Both the position numbers and the translations under genes were made by a program. From contig NZ_JAFB01000013.1 of NCBI RefSeq assembly GCF_000519205.1, positions 62,001 through 126,000 of the forward strand: 64,000 nt of DNA, given 5' to 3'. This document shows, piece after piece, positions 50,098 to 59,502 of this stretch; position 1 is the first letter of the stretch; each line of letters opens with the position of its first letter. The notes beneath the pieces were generated by a model. The model saw only the letters and a program-made list of their open reading frames with translations, ran no database searches and was not told the DNA's origin. Source of the DNA: Amycolatopsis taiwanensis DSM 45107. GTDB lineage: Bacteria; Actinomycetota; Actinomycetes; Mycobacteriales; Pseudonocardiaceae.

Positions 50098-52044
50098 TCA
50101 CGATTGGTAGGCGGTGGCTTGGAGGGTGAACAGGTCGGCGTAGTGGCCGTCCAGTGCCATCAGTTCCTCGTGGGTGCCCTGCTCGGCGAGCTTTCCCTGG
50201 TCGAGGAACAGGATCTTCTGGGCCTGGCGGACGGTGGAAAACCGGTGCGAGATGTACAGCGTGGTGCGCCCGTGGGCCAGTGCCCGGAGCCGGCTGAACA
50301 GGTCGTGCTCGGCCTGAGCGTCCAGGGCCGAGGTCGGCTCGTCGAGGATCAGGATGGGCGCGTCGCGGAGGAAGGCGCGGGCCAGTGCGATCTTCTGCCA
50401 TTCCCCGCCGGACAGGCTGACGCCCTGGTCGAACCAGCGGCCGAGCGGGCTGTCGTAGCCCTTCGGCAGCTGTGCGATGCGCTCGGCGGCGCCCGCCCGG
50501 TCCGCGGCGTCGGAGATCCGCGCCCGGTCCTCGAGATGTTCGAGCTGGCCGAGACCGATGTTCTCCGCCGCCGTTCCCTGATAGGTGACGTAGTCCTGGA
50601 ACATCGCGCTGATCCGGGCTCGCAGCTCGCCGGGGTCGAACTCGCGGATGTCCACGCCGTCGAGCAGGATGCGGCCGGCGGTCGGGTCGTACAGCCGGCA
50701 CAGCAGCTTGATCAGGGTCGACTTGCCGGCGCCATTGCGGCCCACCACGGCCACCGTCTCGCCCGGCCGGATCTCGAAGCTGACACCGTCCAGGGCGCTT
50801 TCGTCGGAGCCGGGATAGCCGAACGAGACATCCTGGAACTCGACGTGCCCGCGCAGGGGTTGCGGTAGTGCCCGGGGTTCGGGCGGAGCCGTGATCCGTG
50901 GTTTCGTGCCCAGGAACTGGTAGAGCGTGTCGAGGTAGAGGTTGTTCTCGTACATTCCCGAGAATCCGGTGAACAGCCCGGTGACCGATGACTGCACGGC
51001 CGTCGCCGCGCTCGTGTACAGGGCGAGGTCGCCGATGGTGAGCCGGCCGGCCACCGCTTCCAGCGCGATGTAGAGCGCGATGCCGGAGCCGGCGAGCGTG
51101 GACAGCAGGCTCCAGGCCGTGCCGACCAGGTTCCGCGTCATGGTCAGCCGGCGTTCCCGCGCGTAATAGGTCTGGCCCAGCCTGCGGAACCGGTCGACCA
51201 GGTAGGGGCCGAGGCCGAAGAGCTTGGTCTCCTTCGCGTAGGTGTCGACGGTGACCAGTTGCGACAGGTAGTCCATCCGCCGCCGGATCGGCGAGACGAA
51301 CAGCGTCAGCATGAAGGCGCGCGAGGAGTACCGCGACTGGGAGATGAACGCGGGAACCGGCGCCAGCAGGGCGATCACGGCCAGCAGGGGGCTGATCGAC
51401 ACCAGCAGCCCGACCATGCTGGCGAAGGTGATGCCCGTCCGGGCGAGGCCGAGCGCCGAGGTCAGCATGGACACCGGGCGCGCCGGTGCTTCCTGCGACG
51501 CCTGGCGGAGCAGATCGTAGGACTTGGAGTCCTCGAAGAACGACAGGTCCATCCGGCTCGCATGCGACATCACCTGATGCCGGATGGTCAGCGTCATTCG
51601 CTCCTGCAGCATCTGCTGGGCGAGGTTGGTCAGCGCGGTGCTGATCGCGGTGAAGGTGAAGACACCGAGCTGGCAGGCGGTGATCTTGACGATCTGCTCG
51701 ACCGAGCCGTGGCCCTGCACGGCCGCCACGACCGCGTCGAGCAACAGTTTGGCGAGGTAGGCGGTGAGGGTCGGCATCAGTCCACTGACCACAGTGGACA
51801 GTACGACGACGATCGTCATCGGTGGGCTGGCCTGCCAGGTCAGGCGGGCCACCCTGGGCAGTCCGCGCACGGTGCCGACGATGGCGGTGCGCAGCCGGTG
51901 CAGCCGCGCGCGGAGGTCCTTCGGTTCGTCGGACGGTTTCGGGTCGGGGATCTCGATCGGTCCGGTGAGTCCGCTGTCCGGCACCGTGCTGGCCGCCTGC
52001 TTGAGCCGTCTCCGCAGCCCGGGCGGCGGGCCGCCGTGCATCAT
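50098..52044 (-). CDS. ABC exporter, fused permease-ATPase
   Basis: A 648-residue half-transporter. Residues about 75-370 form a six-span ABC exporter membrane domain, preceded by a soluble head. The ATPase domain has Walker A GRNGAGKST, Q-loop MFQDYVTYQG, signature LSGGEWQK, Walker B LILDEP, D-loop SALDAQAE and switch SHRFSTV. Homodimer export of a drug, lipid or peptide is expected. ATG 52044 overlaps the TetR stop (ATGA); a second ATG follows. Controlled by the co-transcribed TetR gene. Confidence 0.92.
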   Translation of the reverse strand: MMHGGPPPGLRRRLKQAASTVPDSGLTGPIEIPDPKPSDEPKDLRARLHRLRTAIVGTVRGLPRVARLTWQASPPMTIVVVLSTVVSGLMPTLTAYLAKLLLDAVVAAVQGHGSVEQIVKITACQLGVFTFTAISTALTNLAQQMLQERMTLTIRHQVMSHASRMDLSFFEDSKSYDLLRQASQEAPARPVSMLTSALGLARTGITFASMVGLLVSISPLLAVIALLAPVPAFISQSRYSSRAFMLTLFVSPIRRRMDYLSQLVTVDTYAKETKLFGLGPYLVDRFRRLGQTYYARERRLTMTRNLVGTAWSLLSTLAGSGIALYIALEAVAGRLTIGDLALYTSAATAVQSSVTGLFTGFSGMYENNLYLDTLYQFLGTKPRITAPPEPRALPQPLRGHVEFQDVSFGYPGSDESALDGVSFEIRPGETVAVVGRNGAGKSTLIKLLCRLYDPTAGRILLDGVDIREFDPGELRARISAMFQDYVTYQGTAAENIGLGQLEHLEDRARISDAADRAGAAERIAQLPKGYDSPLGRWFDQGVSLSGGEWQKIALARAFLRDAPILILDEPTSALDAQAEHDLFSRLRALAHGRTTLYISHRFSTVRQAQKILFLDQGKLAEQGTHEELMALDGHYADLFTLQATAYQS

Positions 52045-52643
52045 TTGGCGACCACCGCGCCGTTGAGGAACACATCGACCAGTTCCGGGACCGCCGGCGC
52101 GTGCTGGTTGTCCCGGGTTCGGCTGAACAGCAGGGAAAGGAAGACCGCGCCGAGTTGTTCGGGGGGCAGGCGCAGGCGGTCGCGTTCGGGTTCGAAGAGT
52201 GCGGCGATGGCCTCGGCCATGGTCTGGAACGACTGCTGCCGGCCGCTGTTGCCGGGCTGGTGCTCGGCGCGCCGGCCCAACTGGCGGCCGGAGGCTTGCA
52301 GGGCTGCCGCGATCGCGCCGATCCGCGCCAGGTGGGCGGACAGTGCTTCCGCGGCCTCGGTCAGCCGATCGGCGAGTGGCTGGTCGAGCGGGATCTCCGC
52401 GATCATCGCAAGGGCGTTGTCGGGACGCAGCACCTCGGCCAGACAGGCGTCGATCAGCTCGTTCTTGTCCTTGAACGCGCGGAAGATCGTGCCCTCACCG
52501 ATGCCGGCGGTGCGTGCGATCTGTGCGGTGGTCACCGCGGCGCCGTGCTCGACGACGAGCGGCAGGACGGCTCGGGTGATCATCTTGCGGCGCTCGTCCG
52601 GGCTCATACCGGGGGCCCGCCGCTTCGGCTGGGAATCAGTCAC
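52041..52643 (-). CDS. TetR-family regulator of the ABC exporter
   Basis: A 200-residue TetR protein. The HTH is typical (ITRAVLPLVVEHGAAVTTAQIA, then AGIGEGTIFRAFKDKNELID). The rest is a helical ligand domain. It begins at GTG 52643 and a perfect 18-bp palindrome lies 14 bp upstream, indicating autoregulation. It is translationally coupled to the exporter gene, so the exporter is induced by the ligand of the TetR, likely its substrate. Confidence 0.92.
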   Translation of the reverse strand: MTDSQPKRRAPGMSPDERRKMITRAVLPLVVEHGAAVTTAQIARTAGIGEGTIFRAFKDKNELIDACLAEVLRPDNALAMIAEIPLDQPLADRLTEAAEALSAHLARIGAIAAALQASGRQLGRRAEHQPGNSGRQQSFQTMAEAIAALFEPERDRLRLPPEQLGAVFLSLLFSRTRDNQHAPAVPELVDVFLNGAVVAK

Positions 52644-52656
52644 TTGCTCAGTGTGC

Positions 52657-52674
52657 GGAGTGAGCGCTCACTCC
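52657..52674. promoter_or_regulatory. TetR operator, 18-bp perfect palindrome
   Basis: GGAGTGAGCGCTCACTCC is a perfect palindrome just upstream of the TetR start; TGAGNGCTCA-like cores are typical for this family. Confidence 0.7.
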
Positions 52675-52684
52675 GTCAAGTGGG

Positions 52685-52743
52685 TAACGAGAGGAAGGGG
52701 CGTTTACTACGGATGTTCCGTAGTAAACGCCCCTTCCTCGTTA
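52685..52743. terminator. Long hairpin, 27-bp stem
   Basis: Arm 52685-52713 pairs with 52717-52743 with a 3-nt loop TGT; the only fault is a 2-base bulge (AG at about 52691). The stem includes GGGGCGTTTACTACGGA. It lies past the end of the E2 gene and upstream of the TetR promoter. It is far longer than a normal terminator and may be a barrier or a repeat family member. Confidence 0.6.
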
Positions 52744-52745
52744 TT

Positions 52746-52840
52746 CAGGAACGTGCGCGGGTAGACAGGCCGTGGCATCCGTTGTCGGCGTTCGGCCGAT
52801 CACGGGGGCGGCTTGGCTCGCCCGCCCCCGTGCAGTGTCG
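52746..52840. repeat. Dispersed intergenic repeat, copy 3
   Basis: Starts GGAACGTGCGCGGGTAGAC and shares CAGGCCGTGGCATCC and TTGTCGGC with copy 2. It ends near CGCCCCCGTGCAG, similar to CACGTGCAG in copies 1 and 4. It lies between the hairpin and the end of the E2 gene. Confidence 0.6.
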
Positions 52841-52896
52841 CTGTCCGTCGCCACGGGTTCCTATCGCACGTTGTGCATGGCGTTCCGTACAACTTG

Positions 52897-54261
52897 TCAG
52901 TAGGTGAGCGCCAGTCCCGGGTCGGCCAGGAGCGCGCCGACGTCGGCGAGGAACTCCGAGCCCTGCTGGCCGTCCACCAGGCGGTGGTCGAAGCTCAACG
53001 CGAGCTGCAGCACCTTCCGGACCTGGATCTGGCCGTCCACCACCCACGGGGTGTCGCGGATCGTGCCGAACGCGAGGATCGCCGACTCGCCGGGGTTGAT
53101 GATCGGCGTGCCGGTGTCCACGCCGAACACGCCGACGTTGGTGATCGTGATCGTTCCGTTCAGCATGTCCGCCGGCGGGGTCTTACCCTCGCGAGCGGTC
53201 GTGGTCAGCTGGTCCAGGGCGCGGGCCAGCTCCAGCAGGGACATCGCGTCGGCGTCGCGGATCTTCGGCACCACGAGCCCGCGCGGGGTCGCCGCGGCGA
53301 TCCCGAGGTGCACGTAGTCCTTGAAGACGATCTCGCCGGCGTCGGCGTCCCAGGTGGCGTTCACCTCGGGAGTTCGTTTCACCGCAAGGCACAACGCCTT
53401 GGCCGCGAAAGCGAGCGGGGTCAGCTTGACCCCCGCGAAGTCCGGGTGACGCTTGAGCTTCTCCCGCAACTCCATCATCGGCGTCACGTCCACGGTGAGG
53501 AACTCCGTGACGTGGGGTGCGGTGAACGCGCTTTGCGTGACCGCCTGAGCCGTCGCCTTCCGCACGCTCTTGATCGGCACCCGGCGTTCCCGGCCTCCGG
53601 CCGGCGCCGCGGCCACCGGTGCGGCCGCCCGCTCCACGTCCGCCCGGGTGATCACGCCGCCTTCGGCCGACCCGGCCACCGTGCGCAGGTCGACCCCGAG
53701 TTCCTTAGCGAGCTTGCGCACCGGCGGCTTGGCCAGTGGCACGTAACCGCCCGCGGGTTCCTCGACCGGTTTGCGCACCGGCGGCTTGTCCACCGGCACG
53801 TGGTGACCGGCCGCGGGTTCCTCGACGGGAGCGCGGGGCGTGGGGGCGGTCGTCGCCAGGCCGTTCAGGCGCTCGCTTCCGGCCGTGGTCTCCACCGCGT
53901 TCCGGCGCGGCCGCCGGCGGGTCGAAACCGCCTTCGAGCCGTAGCCGACGAGGGGCTTCATCTCCTCCTCGGCCGGCGGCTCGGCGTCAGCGGAGGAAGC
54001 CGCGCCGGTGGGGTTGACGTCGATGGTGAGGATCGGGGCGCCCACCTCGACGGTCTCCCCGGGCTCGGCCAGCAACTCGGTGACCACGCCCGCCCACGGG
54101 ATGGGCAGTTCGACCGCGGCCTTCGCCGTCTCCACCTCGACGACGATCTGGTTCACCTGAACCTCGTCGCCGGGCTGCACACGCCAGTCGAGGATCTCGG
54201 CCTCGGTCAGGCCTTCCGCCGTGTCGGCGAGCAGGAATCGCTTGAGTTCGGGCACGCTCAC
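52897..54261 (-). CDS. 2-oxoacid dehydrogenase E2 (dihydrolipoamide acyltransferase)
   Basis: A 454-residue E2. The lipoyl domain (residues 1-80) has the lipoylated Lys47 in VETAKAAV. A linker of about 95 residues contains an imperfect duplication (PVEEPA..VPxxKPPVRK at about 145 and 165). The E3-binding domain is at about 178-211 (KLAKELGVDLRTV, GGVITRADV). The catalytic domain ends with SFDHRLVDG, active His426 and Asp430. GTG 54261 overlaps the E1beta stop (GTGA). Substrate may be branched-chain 2-oxoacid or pyruvate. No E3 gene is next to it. Confidence 0.92.
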   Translation of the reverse strand: MSVPELKRFLLADTAEGLTEAEILDWRVQPGDEVQVNQIVVEVETAKAAVELPIPWAGVVTELLAEPGETVEVGAPILTIDVNPTGAASSADAEPPAEEEMKPLVGYGSKAVSTRRRPRRNAVETTAGSERLNGLATTAPTPRAPVEEPAAGHHVPVDKPPVRKPVEEPAGGYVPLAKPPVRKLAKELGVDLRTVAGSAEGGVITRADVERAAAPVAAAPAGGRERRVPIKSVRKATAQAVTQSAFTAPHVTEFLTVDVTPMMELREKLKRHPDFAGVKLTPLAFAAKALCLAVKRTPEVNATWDADAGEIVFKDYVHLGIAAATPRGLVVPKIRDADAMSLLELARALDQLTTTAREGKTPPADMLNGTITITNVGVFGVDTGTPIINPGESAILAFGTIRDTPWVVDGQIQVRKVLQLALSFDHRLVDGQQGSEFLADVGALLADPGLALTY

Positions 54262-55283
54262 CACCCCAGCGCGCGGTCGACGGTGTAGAGCACCCGGTCC
54301 AGGTCGGGCAGGTAGTGATGCTCCACTTTGGTCGGTGGGTAGGGCGTGTCGAACCCGGTCACCCGCAGCACCGGTGCTTCCAGCGAGTAGAAGCATTCCT
54401 GCTGCACCCGTGCCGCGATCTCGGACGCCAGCGAGGACGTCCGCGGCGCTTCGCTGACCATGACGAGCCGCCCGGTGCGGCGCACCGACTCGAACACCGG
54501 CGCCAGGTCCAGCGGGGCGAGCGAGCGCAGGTCGATCACCTCGAGCGAGCGACCCTCCTCCTCGGCCGCGGCCGCCGCGTCCAGGCAGACCTTGACCGAG
54601 GGCCCGTAGGACACCAGCGTGGCGTGCGTACCGGAGCGCAGGACACGCGAAGCGAACAGCGGGCCCGGCGCCTTCTCGGTGTCCACTTCGGACTTCGCGT
54701 GCGCGGAGTGGTACAGCCGCTTCGGTTCGAAGAACAGCACCGGGTCGTCGCAGGCGATGGCCTGCTGGATCATCCAGTACGCGTCGCCCGGGTTGGCGCA
54801 GGACACCACCTTGAGCCCGGGGATGTGCGTGAACAGCGACTCGGGCGATTCCGAGTGGTGCTCGACCGCGCCGATGCCCCCGCCGAAGGGCACCCGCACC
54901 ACCACCGGCACCTTGATCCGGCCCTGCGACCGGTAGTGCAGCTTGGCCAGTTGGCTGTTGATCTGGTCGAAGCCCGGGAAGACGAACCCGTCGAACTGGA
55001 TCTCGCACACCGGCCGGAATCCGCGTACGGCCAGGCCGACGGCGGTGCCGATGATGCCGGACTCGGCCAGCGGCGTGTCCAGCACGCGCTGTTCACCGAA
55101 GTCCTTCTGCAGTCCGTCGGTGATCCGGAAGACGCCACCGAGCTTGCCCACGTCCTCACCGAGGATGATGACCTTGGGGTCGGCCTCCATGGCCGCCCGC
55201 AGCCCGAGGTTGAGCGCCTTGCCGATCGTCATGGCCTGCACGGCCGATCGCGGGTCCACTGTGGATTTCACCGGAGCGGCCAT
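54258..55283 (-). CDS. 2-oxoacid dehydrogenase E1 component, beta subunit
   Basis: A 341-residue E1beta subunit. Family signatures are GEDVGKLGGVFRIT, DTPLAESGIIG, and the C-terminal transketolase domain with YGPSVKVCLDAAA and DLRSLAPLD. It forms the alpha2beta2 TPP-dependent decarboxylase with the upstream E1alpha. ATG 55283 shares its last base with the alpha stop (TGATG). Sequence fits branched-chain 2-oxoacid dehydrogenases or the related actinobacterial pyruvate type. Confidence 0.93.
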   Translation of the reverse strand: MAAPVKSTVDPRSAVQAMTIGKALNLGLRAAMEADPKVIILGEDVGKLGGVFRITDGLQKDFGEQRVLDTPLAESGIIGTAVGLAVRGFRPVCEIQFDGFVFPGFDQINSQLAKLHYRSQGRIKVPVVVRVPFGGGIGAVEHHSESPESLFTHIPGLKVVSCANPGDAYWMIQQAIACDDPVLFFEPKRLYHSAHAKSEVDTEKAPGPLFASRVLRSGTHATLVSYGPSVKVCLDAAAAAEEEGRSLEVIDLRSLAPLDLAPVFESVRRTGRLVMVSEAPRTSSLASEIAARVQQECFYSLEAPVLRVTGFDTPYPPTKVEHHYLPDLDRVLYTVDRALGW

Positions 55284-56515
55284 CAGCGCTCACCCGCCGT
55301 GGCAAAGCCGTCCAGGTAGGCCAGGTACTCCTCGCGCTGCGCGTCCAGTTCCGGCGACGGCTCCGCGTAGACCTGGGAGAAGACCCGTTCGGGCGGAGGT
55401 TCCGGCATGTTGAAGCAGAAGTCGCGCAGTTGGGCGGCGAACTCGTCGGCCTCGGCCTGGATCTGCTCGAAGAACGACCCCTCGGCGAAGCCGTTTCGGG
55501 CCAGGTGTGCGCGGACGCGCTCGATCGGGTCCTTCAGCTTCCACGCCTCCAACTCGTCGGAGAGCCGGTAGCGGGTCGGGTCGTCGGTGGTGGTGTGCGC
55601 GTCCATGCGGTAGGTGAACGCCTCGATCAGCACGGGGCCGTTGCCGTGCCGGCATTCCTCCAGTGCCCAACGCGTGACCGCGAGGCAGGCCAGCACATCG
55701 TTGCCGTCCACCCGGATGCCCGGGAAGCCGTAACCCCGGGCGCGTTGGTACAGAGGCAGGCGTGACTGGCGCTCCGTCGGTTCGGAGATCGCCCACTGGT
55801 TGTTCTGGCAGAAGAACACGAGCGGCGCGTCGTAAACCGCGGCCCAGACGAAGCCCTCGTGTACGTCGCCCTGGCTCGTGGCGCCGTCGCCGAAGTAGAC
55901 GATCGTGGCCTCGTCGTGCTCCGCCGGCCTGCCGTCGGTGTCGGTGTTGCCCACCTTGCCCTCGAACCGCTGGCCCATGGCGTAGCCGGCGGCGTTGAGC
56001 ACCTGGTTGCCGATCACGATGGTGTACGGGTGGAAGCCGTGGGCTCGGAAGTCCCAGCCGCTGTGGTCGGTGCAGCGGAAGATGCCGAGCAGCTCACGGA
56101 AGTCGACGCCCCGGGTGAACGCCACCCCGTGCTCGCGGTAGCTCGGGAAGGCCATGTCCTGCGGCTTCAGCGCCCGGCCCGAGCCGATCTGTGCCGCCTC
56201 CTGGCCCAGCAGCGGCACCCAGATGCCGAGCTGGCCCTGGCGCTGCATCGCGTTGCACTCGCGGTCGGCGCGCCGGACGAGCACCATGTCACGGTAGAGC
56301 CCGCGAAGCGCTTCGGCGTCGATGTCCTCGACATAACGGTCGAACCGCGGCGAGCCGACTCGCTCGCCTTCGGGGGTGAGCAGCTGAGTCAGCTCAGCGC
56401 CACCTTCGGTCGTAGCTCGCAAACCGGCGATCACCTGCTCCCGGGACGGCTGGGCGGCCTGCGCGGCTGGTCCTTCTCCGGGATCCGGGTGCGTCCACTG
56501 TTCTGGGGACGACAT
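55283..56515 (-). CDS. 2-oxoacid dehydrogenase E1 component, alpha subunit
   Basis: A 410-residue E1alpha subunit binding TPP: GDGATSQGD at 209-217 with the Asn pair at 238-239 (FFCQNNQWAIS). The start ATG 56515 has AAGGAG upstream; longer in-frame starts look non-coding. The N-terminal 55 residues are an acidic extension. It heads the E1alpha-E1beta-E2 operon. The likely reaction is oxidative decarboxylation of branched-chain 2-oxoacids giving acyl-CoA starters and NADH; pyruvate is possible too. Confidence 0.92.
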   Translation of the reverse strand: MSSPEQWTHPDPGEGPAAQAAQPSREQVIAGLRATTEGGAELTQLLTPEGERVGSPRFDRYVEDIDAEALRGLYRDMVLVRRADRECNAMQRQGQLGIWVPLLGQEAAQIGSGRALKPQDMAFPSYREHGVAFTRGVDFRELLGIFRCTDHSGWDFRAHGFHPYTIVIGNQVLNAAGYAMGQRFEGKVGNTDTDGRPAEHDEATIVYFGDGATSQGDVHEGFVWAAVYDAPLVFFCQNNQWAISEPTERQSRLPLYQRARGYGFPGIRVDGNDVLACLAVTRWALEECRHGNGPVLIEAFTYRMDAHTTTDDPTRYRLSDELEAWKLKDPIERVRAHLARNGFAEGSFFEQIQAEADEFAAQLRDFCFNMPEPPPERVFSQVYAEPSPELDAQREEYLAYLDGFATAGER

Positions 56516-56893
56516 GCGCGTGCTCTCCTTGGTGTCCGTGCCGCTGGGCTGCTTGTGGCGGCCAGCGGCGGTTCGTCCGGCGGCCACCCCCGCGTCGGGT
56601 CTCCAAGCGCGCGGGTTGCCATCGGCCTTGACGGCTCTTACGCCGCCATCCTGACATGAACCCATGGGCGAAGGTCAGTATCCGAGGCGGATTCGTTGTC
56701 CGAAAAGCAGGCATGAGCTGGGCAAATGCTAGGACGACCGAGTGTGGGCCCACCGAAAGTCGGGATTGCCGACCCTGGGTGACCAGCCGCTGAGCGGCCG
56801 CGCGGAACTGTGACTGGTGGGTCAGCTGTGACAAGTGATGTCGGTCACATGATCGTTTGTGGTGGGGCGCACCCAGGGTGGCAGGATGGGCTG
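56516..56893. other. 378-bp divergent intergenic region
   Basis: Between the E1alpha start and the M20 peptidase start I see no gene. It holds an inverted repeat, TGTGAC at 56827-56832 and GTCACA at 56844-56849 with 11 bases between, a possible operator. Promoters for both sides should lie here. Confidence 0.4.
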
Positions 56894-58312
56894 GTGGAGC
56901 AGATAAGCGTGCACGAAACCGTCTCCCGGCTCTGGCGCGAGGAAGTCCTGCCGAGCCTGTCCGACCTGGTGCGGATCCCCGCACTGTCCCAGGCATTCGA
57001 TGCCCAGTGGGCCACCAACGGCCACCTGGACGCGGCGGTGGAACACGTCCGCGGCTGGATCGCCGGACGGAACCTGCCCGGCGCCACCCTGGACGTGGTG
57101 CGGCTCGACGGGCTCAGCCCGGTGCTGCTGGTCGACGTCCCCGCGAGCCCCGGCGCAGAGGACGCCGACACCGTGCTGCTCTACGGCCACCTCGACAAGC
57201 AGCCGCCGGTCGGCGGCTGGTCGGAAGGCCTGGGCCCGTGGACGCCCGTCATCCGCGACGGGCGGCTCTACGGCCGTGGCTCGGCCGACGACGGGTACTC
57301 CGGTTACGCGGCGGTGACGGCGCTGGAGGCGGTCCACGCGGCCGGCGGGCAGCACGCCCGGGCGGTGATCCTGCTGGAGACCGGCGAGGAGTCGGGGAGC
57401 CCGGACCTGCCCCGTTACCTCGAGCATCTCGAGGAACGGCTCGGGCGGGTGTCGTTCGTGGTCTGCCTGGACTCCGGTGGCAACGACTACGAGCGGCTCT
57501 GGCAGACCACCAGCCTGCGTGGTCTGGTCCAGGTGCACGTCACGGTGCGCGTGCTCGAATCGGCGCAGCATTCCGGCCTGGCGAGCGGGATCGTGCCCAG
57601 CTCGTTCCGCATCCTGCGCCGGTTGCTGGACCGCATCGAGGACGCCGAAACCGGTCAGATCACGCTTGCCGAGATGAACGTGGACATCCCGGCCAACCGG
57701 CGGGCGGAGGTCGAGGCCGCGGTGCGCTCGGCCCCGGGCGCGATCGCCTCGACCTTCCCGCTGGTGGCGGGCATGCGACCGGTCACGGAGGACGAGGAGG
57801 AGCTGCTGCTCAACAACGGCTGGCGGCCGACCCTGTCGGTGATCGGCGCCGCCGGCCTGCCCGAGCCCGCGAACGCCGGCAACGTGCTGCGCGACGCCAC
57901 GACACTCGCGTTGAGCTTCCGGCTTCCGCCCACCGCCGACTCCGCGGCCGCGCTCGCCGCCGTGGAGAAGGCGCTCACCACTGACGTCCCGTACTCGGCG
58001 CAGGTGACCTTGTCGGGCGTGGAGCACGCGGACGGCTGGAACGCCCCGGAGTCCGCGCCGTGGCTGTCGGCCGCGCTGGAAAAGGTGAGCGACGAGATCT
58101 TCGCCGCGCCTTCCGGCAGCATCGGCCTTGGCGGTTCGATCCCGTTCATGGTGCAACTGGCCAGGAAGTACCCCGAGGCGCAGTTCCTGGTCACCGGCGC
58201 GCTCGGGCCGGACTCGAACGCGCACGTGCCGGACGAGTGGCTGCACCTCGACCACGCCGGGCGGGTCACCGAGGCCGTCGCGCACATCCTGGACGCGCAC
58301 GCACGCCGATAG
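56894..58312 (+). CDS. M20 family metallopeptidase (dipeptidase/deacetylase type)
   Basis: A 472-residue M20 zinc peptidase. Metal-site regions are YGHLDKQPP, DDGYSGYAA, LLETGEESGSP (catalytic and zinc Glu) and CLDSGGNDY, with a dimerisation domain in the middle and PDSNAHVPDEWLHLDH at the end. The most probable role is cleavage of dipeptides or acylated amino acids. The start is taken as GTG 56894 (VEQISVHETV), which matches the usual N-terminus of the family; an ATG at 56810 is upstream. It is followed by an amino acid importer. Confidence 0.9.
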   Translation: MEQISVHETVSRLWREEVLPSLSDLVRIPALSQAFDAQWATNGHLDAAVEHVRGWIAGRNLPGATLDVVRLDGLSPVLLVDVPASPGAEDADTVLLYGHLDKQPPVGGWSEGLGPWTPVIRDGRLYGRGSADDGYSGYAAVTALEAVHAAGGQHARAVILLETGEESGSPDLPRYLEHLEERLGRVSFVVCLDSGGNDYERLWQTTSLRGLVQVHVTVRVLESAQHSGLASGIVPSSFRILRRLLDRIEDAETGQITLAEMNVDIPANRRAEVEAAVRSAPGAIASTFPLVAGMRPVTEDEEELLLNNGWRPTLSVIGAAGLPEPANAGNVLRDATTLALSFRLPPTADSAAALAAVEKALTTDVPYSAQVTLSGVEHADGWNAPESAPWLSAALEKVSDEIFAAPSGSIGLGGSIPFMVQLARKYPEAQFLVTGALGPDSNAHVPDEWLHLDHAGRVTEAVAHILDAHARR

Positions 58313-58547
58313 GTTTACCAGCGGCGTGGGCTGCTTGCTGAGAGGCACGCAGCTTGCGCCGCTACTCGCACCGTTACGGAAGCCGCTTCGAAACTCCTCG
58401 CCAACGCCCGAAAAATCCATAGTGGACGCCTGTGTGGCCGGCCTGACGATCATGCCGTAACCATGCTGTTACTGCCTTCAGGGGTATCCACCGGGCGTCC
58501 GGATGGCAATATGCGTGTTCTCGTACAGAACTACCCAACAGGGAGTG

Positions 58548-59498
58548 ATGAACGTGGCCCGTGGAACACAGTTGAAAGCGCTTACTCTGCTTCCTGCCTT
58601 CGCACTCGCCGGGCTGACCATGGCCTGCGGTGCCGGTGGCAACGGTTCCGGTGGTGGGTCGACCGCCGCTCCCGCGGGCAGTAGTAGCGCCGCGCCCGTC
58701 TCGATTCCGGCACAGACCAAGGACGACAAGCTCGCCGCGATGGTTCCCGCGTCGGTGGCCGCGGACGGCAAGATAATCGTCGGCCAGGACCAGAGCTACC
58801 CGCCGAACGAGTTCGTCGACCCCAGCGGAAAGGCGGTCGGCTTCGACGTCGACCTGGGCAATGCGATCGGCCAGAAGCTGGGCCTGACCATGGAGTACCA
58901 GAACGCCGACTTCGGCGGCATCCTGGCGGGCCTGGCAGCGAGCAAGTACGAACTCGCGATGTCGTCCTTCACGATCAACTCGGAGCGCACGCAGACCGTG
59001 GACATGGTGTCCTACTACAGCGCGGGCACCTCCCTCGGTGTGCTGAAGGGCAACCCGAAGCACATCACCCTGGACACGTTGTGCGGCAAGAACCTGGCCG
59101 TACAGAAGGGCACCACCCAGGTCGACGACGCGACGAACCGGTCGGATGCCTGCAACAGCAACGGCCAGCCCTCCATCAACATCCAGCAGTTCCAGGCCCA
59201 GACCGACGTGAACCTGCAGCTGACCACCAACCGCAGCGACGCGATGCTCGCCGACTCGCCGGTGGTCGACTACGCCGTGACACAGACCGACGGTCAGGTG
59301 GAGGTAGTCGGCCAGCCTTACGACACCGCGCCGTACGGCATCGCGATCAAGAAGGGCGACGGCACCTTCGCGCAGGCGGTCCAGGCAGCGGTGCAGGCGC
59401 TGATCGACGACGGGACCTACGCCAAGATCATCGCCAAGTGGCACCTGAACCCAGGCGGCGCGGTCACGAAGTCGGAAATCAACCCGACCGTGGGCTGA
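58548..59498 (+). CDS. Polar amino acid ABC transporter substrate-binding lipoprotein
   Basis: A 316-residue SBP_bac_3 protein. Lipoprotein signal 1-26 with Cys27 (TMAC), then a Gly/Ser/Ala linker, then the fold from about 85 (IIVGQDQSYPPNEF, GFDVDLGNAIG). ATG 58548 follows GGGAG at a spacing of about 5. It delivers an amino acid such as glutamine, glutamate, arginine or lysine to the permease/ATPase encoded next. Confidence 0.93.
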   Translation: MNVARGTQLKALTLLPAFALAGLTMACGAGGNGSGGGSTAAPAGSSSAAPVSIPAQTKDDKLAAMVPASVAADGKIIVGQDQSYPPNEFVDPSGKAVGFDVDLGNAIGQKLGLTMEYQNADFGGILAGLAASKYELAMSSFTINSERTQTVDMVSYYSAGTSLGVLKGNPKHITLDTLCGKNLAVQKGTTQVDDATNRSDACNSNGQPSINIQQFQAQTDVNLQLTTNRSDAMLADSPVVDYAVTQTDGQVEVVGQPYDTAPYGIAIKKGDGTFAQAVQAAVQALIDDGTYAKIIAKWHLNPGGAVTKSEINPTVG

Positions 59499-59502
59499 CC
59501 AC

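Noticed and set aside
56827-56849. CRP/GlxR-type site
   Set aside because: The TGTGA and TCACA halves are 13 bases apart instead of 6, so it does not fit that family; kept only as an unassigned inverted repeat.
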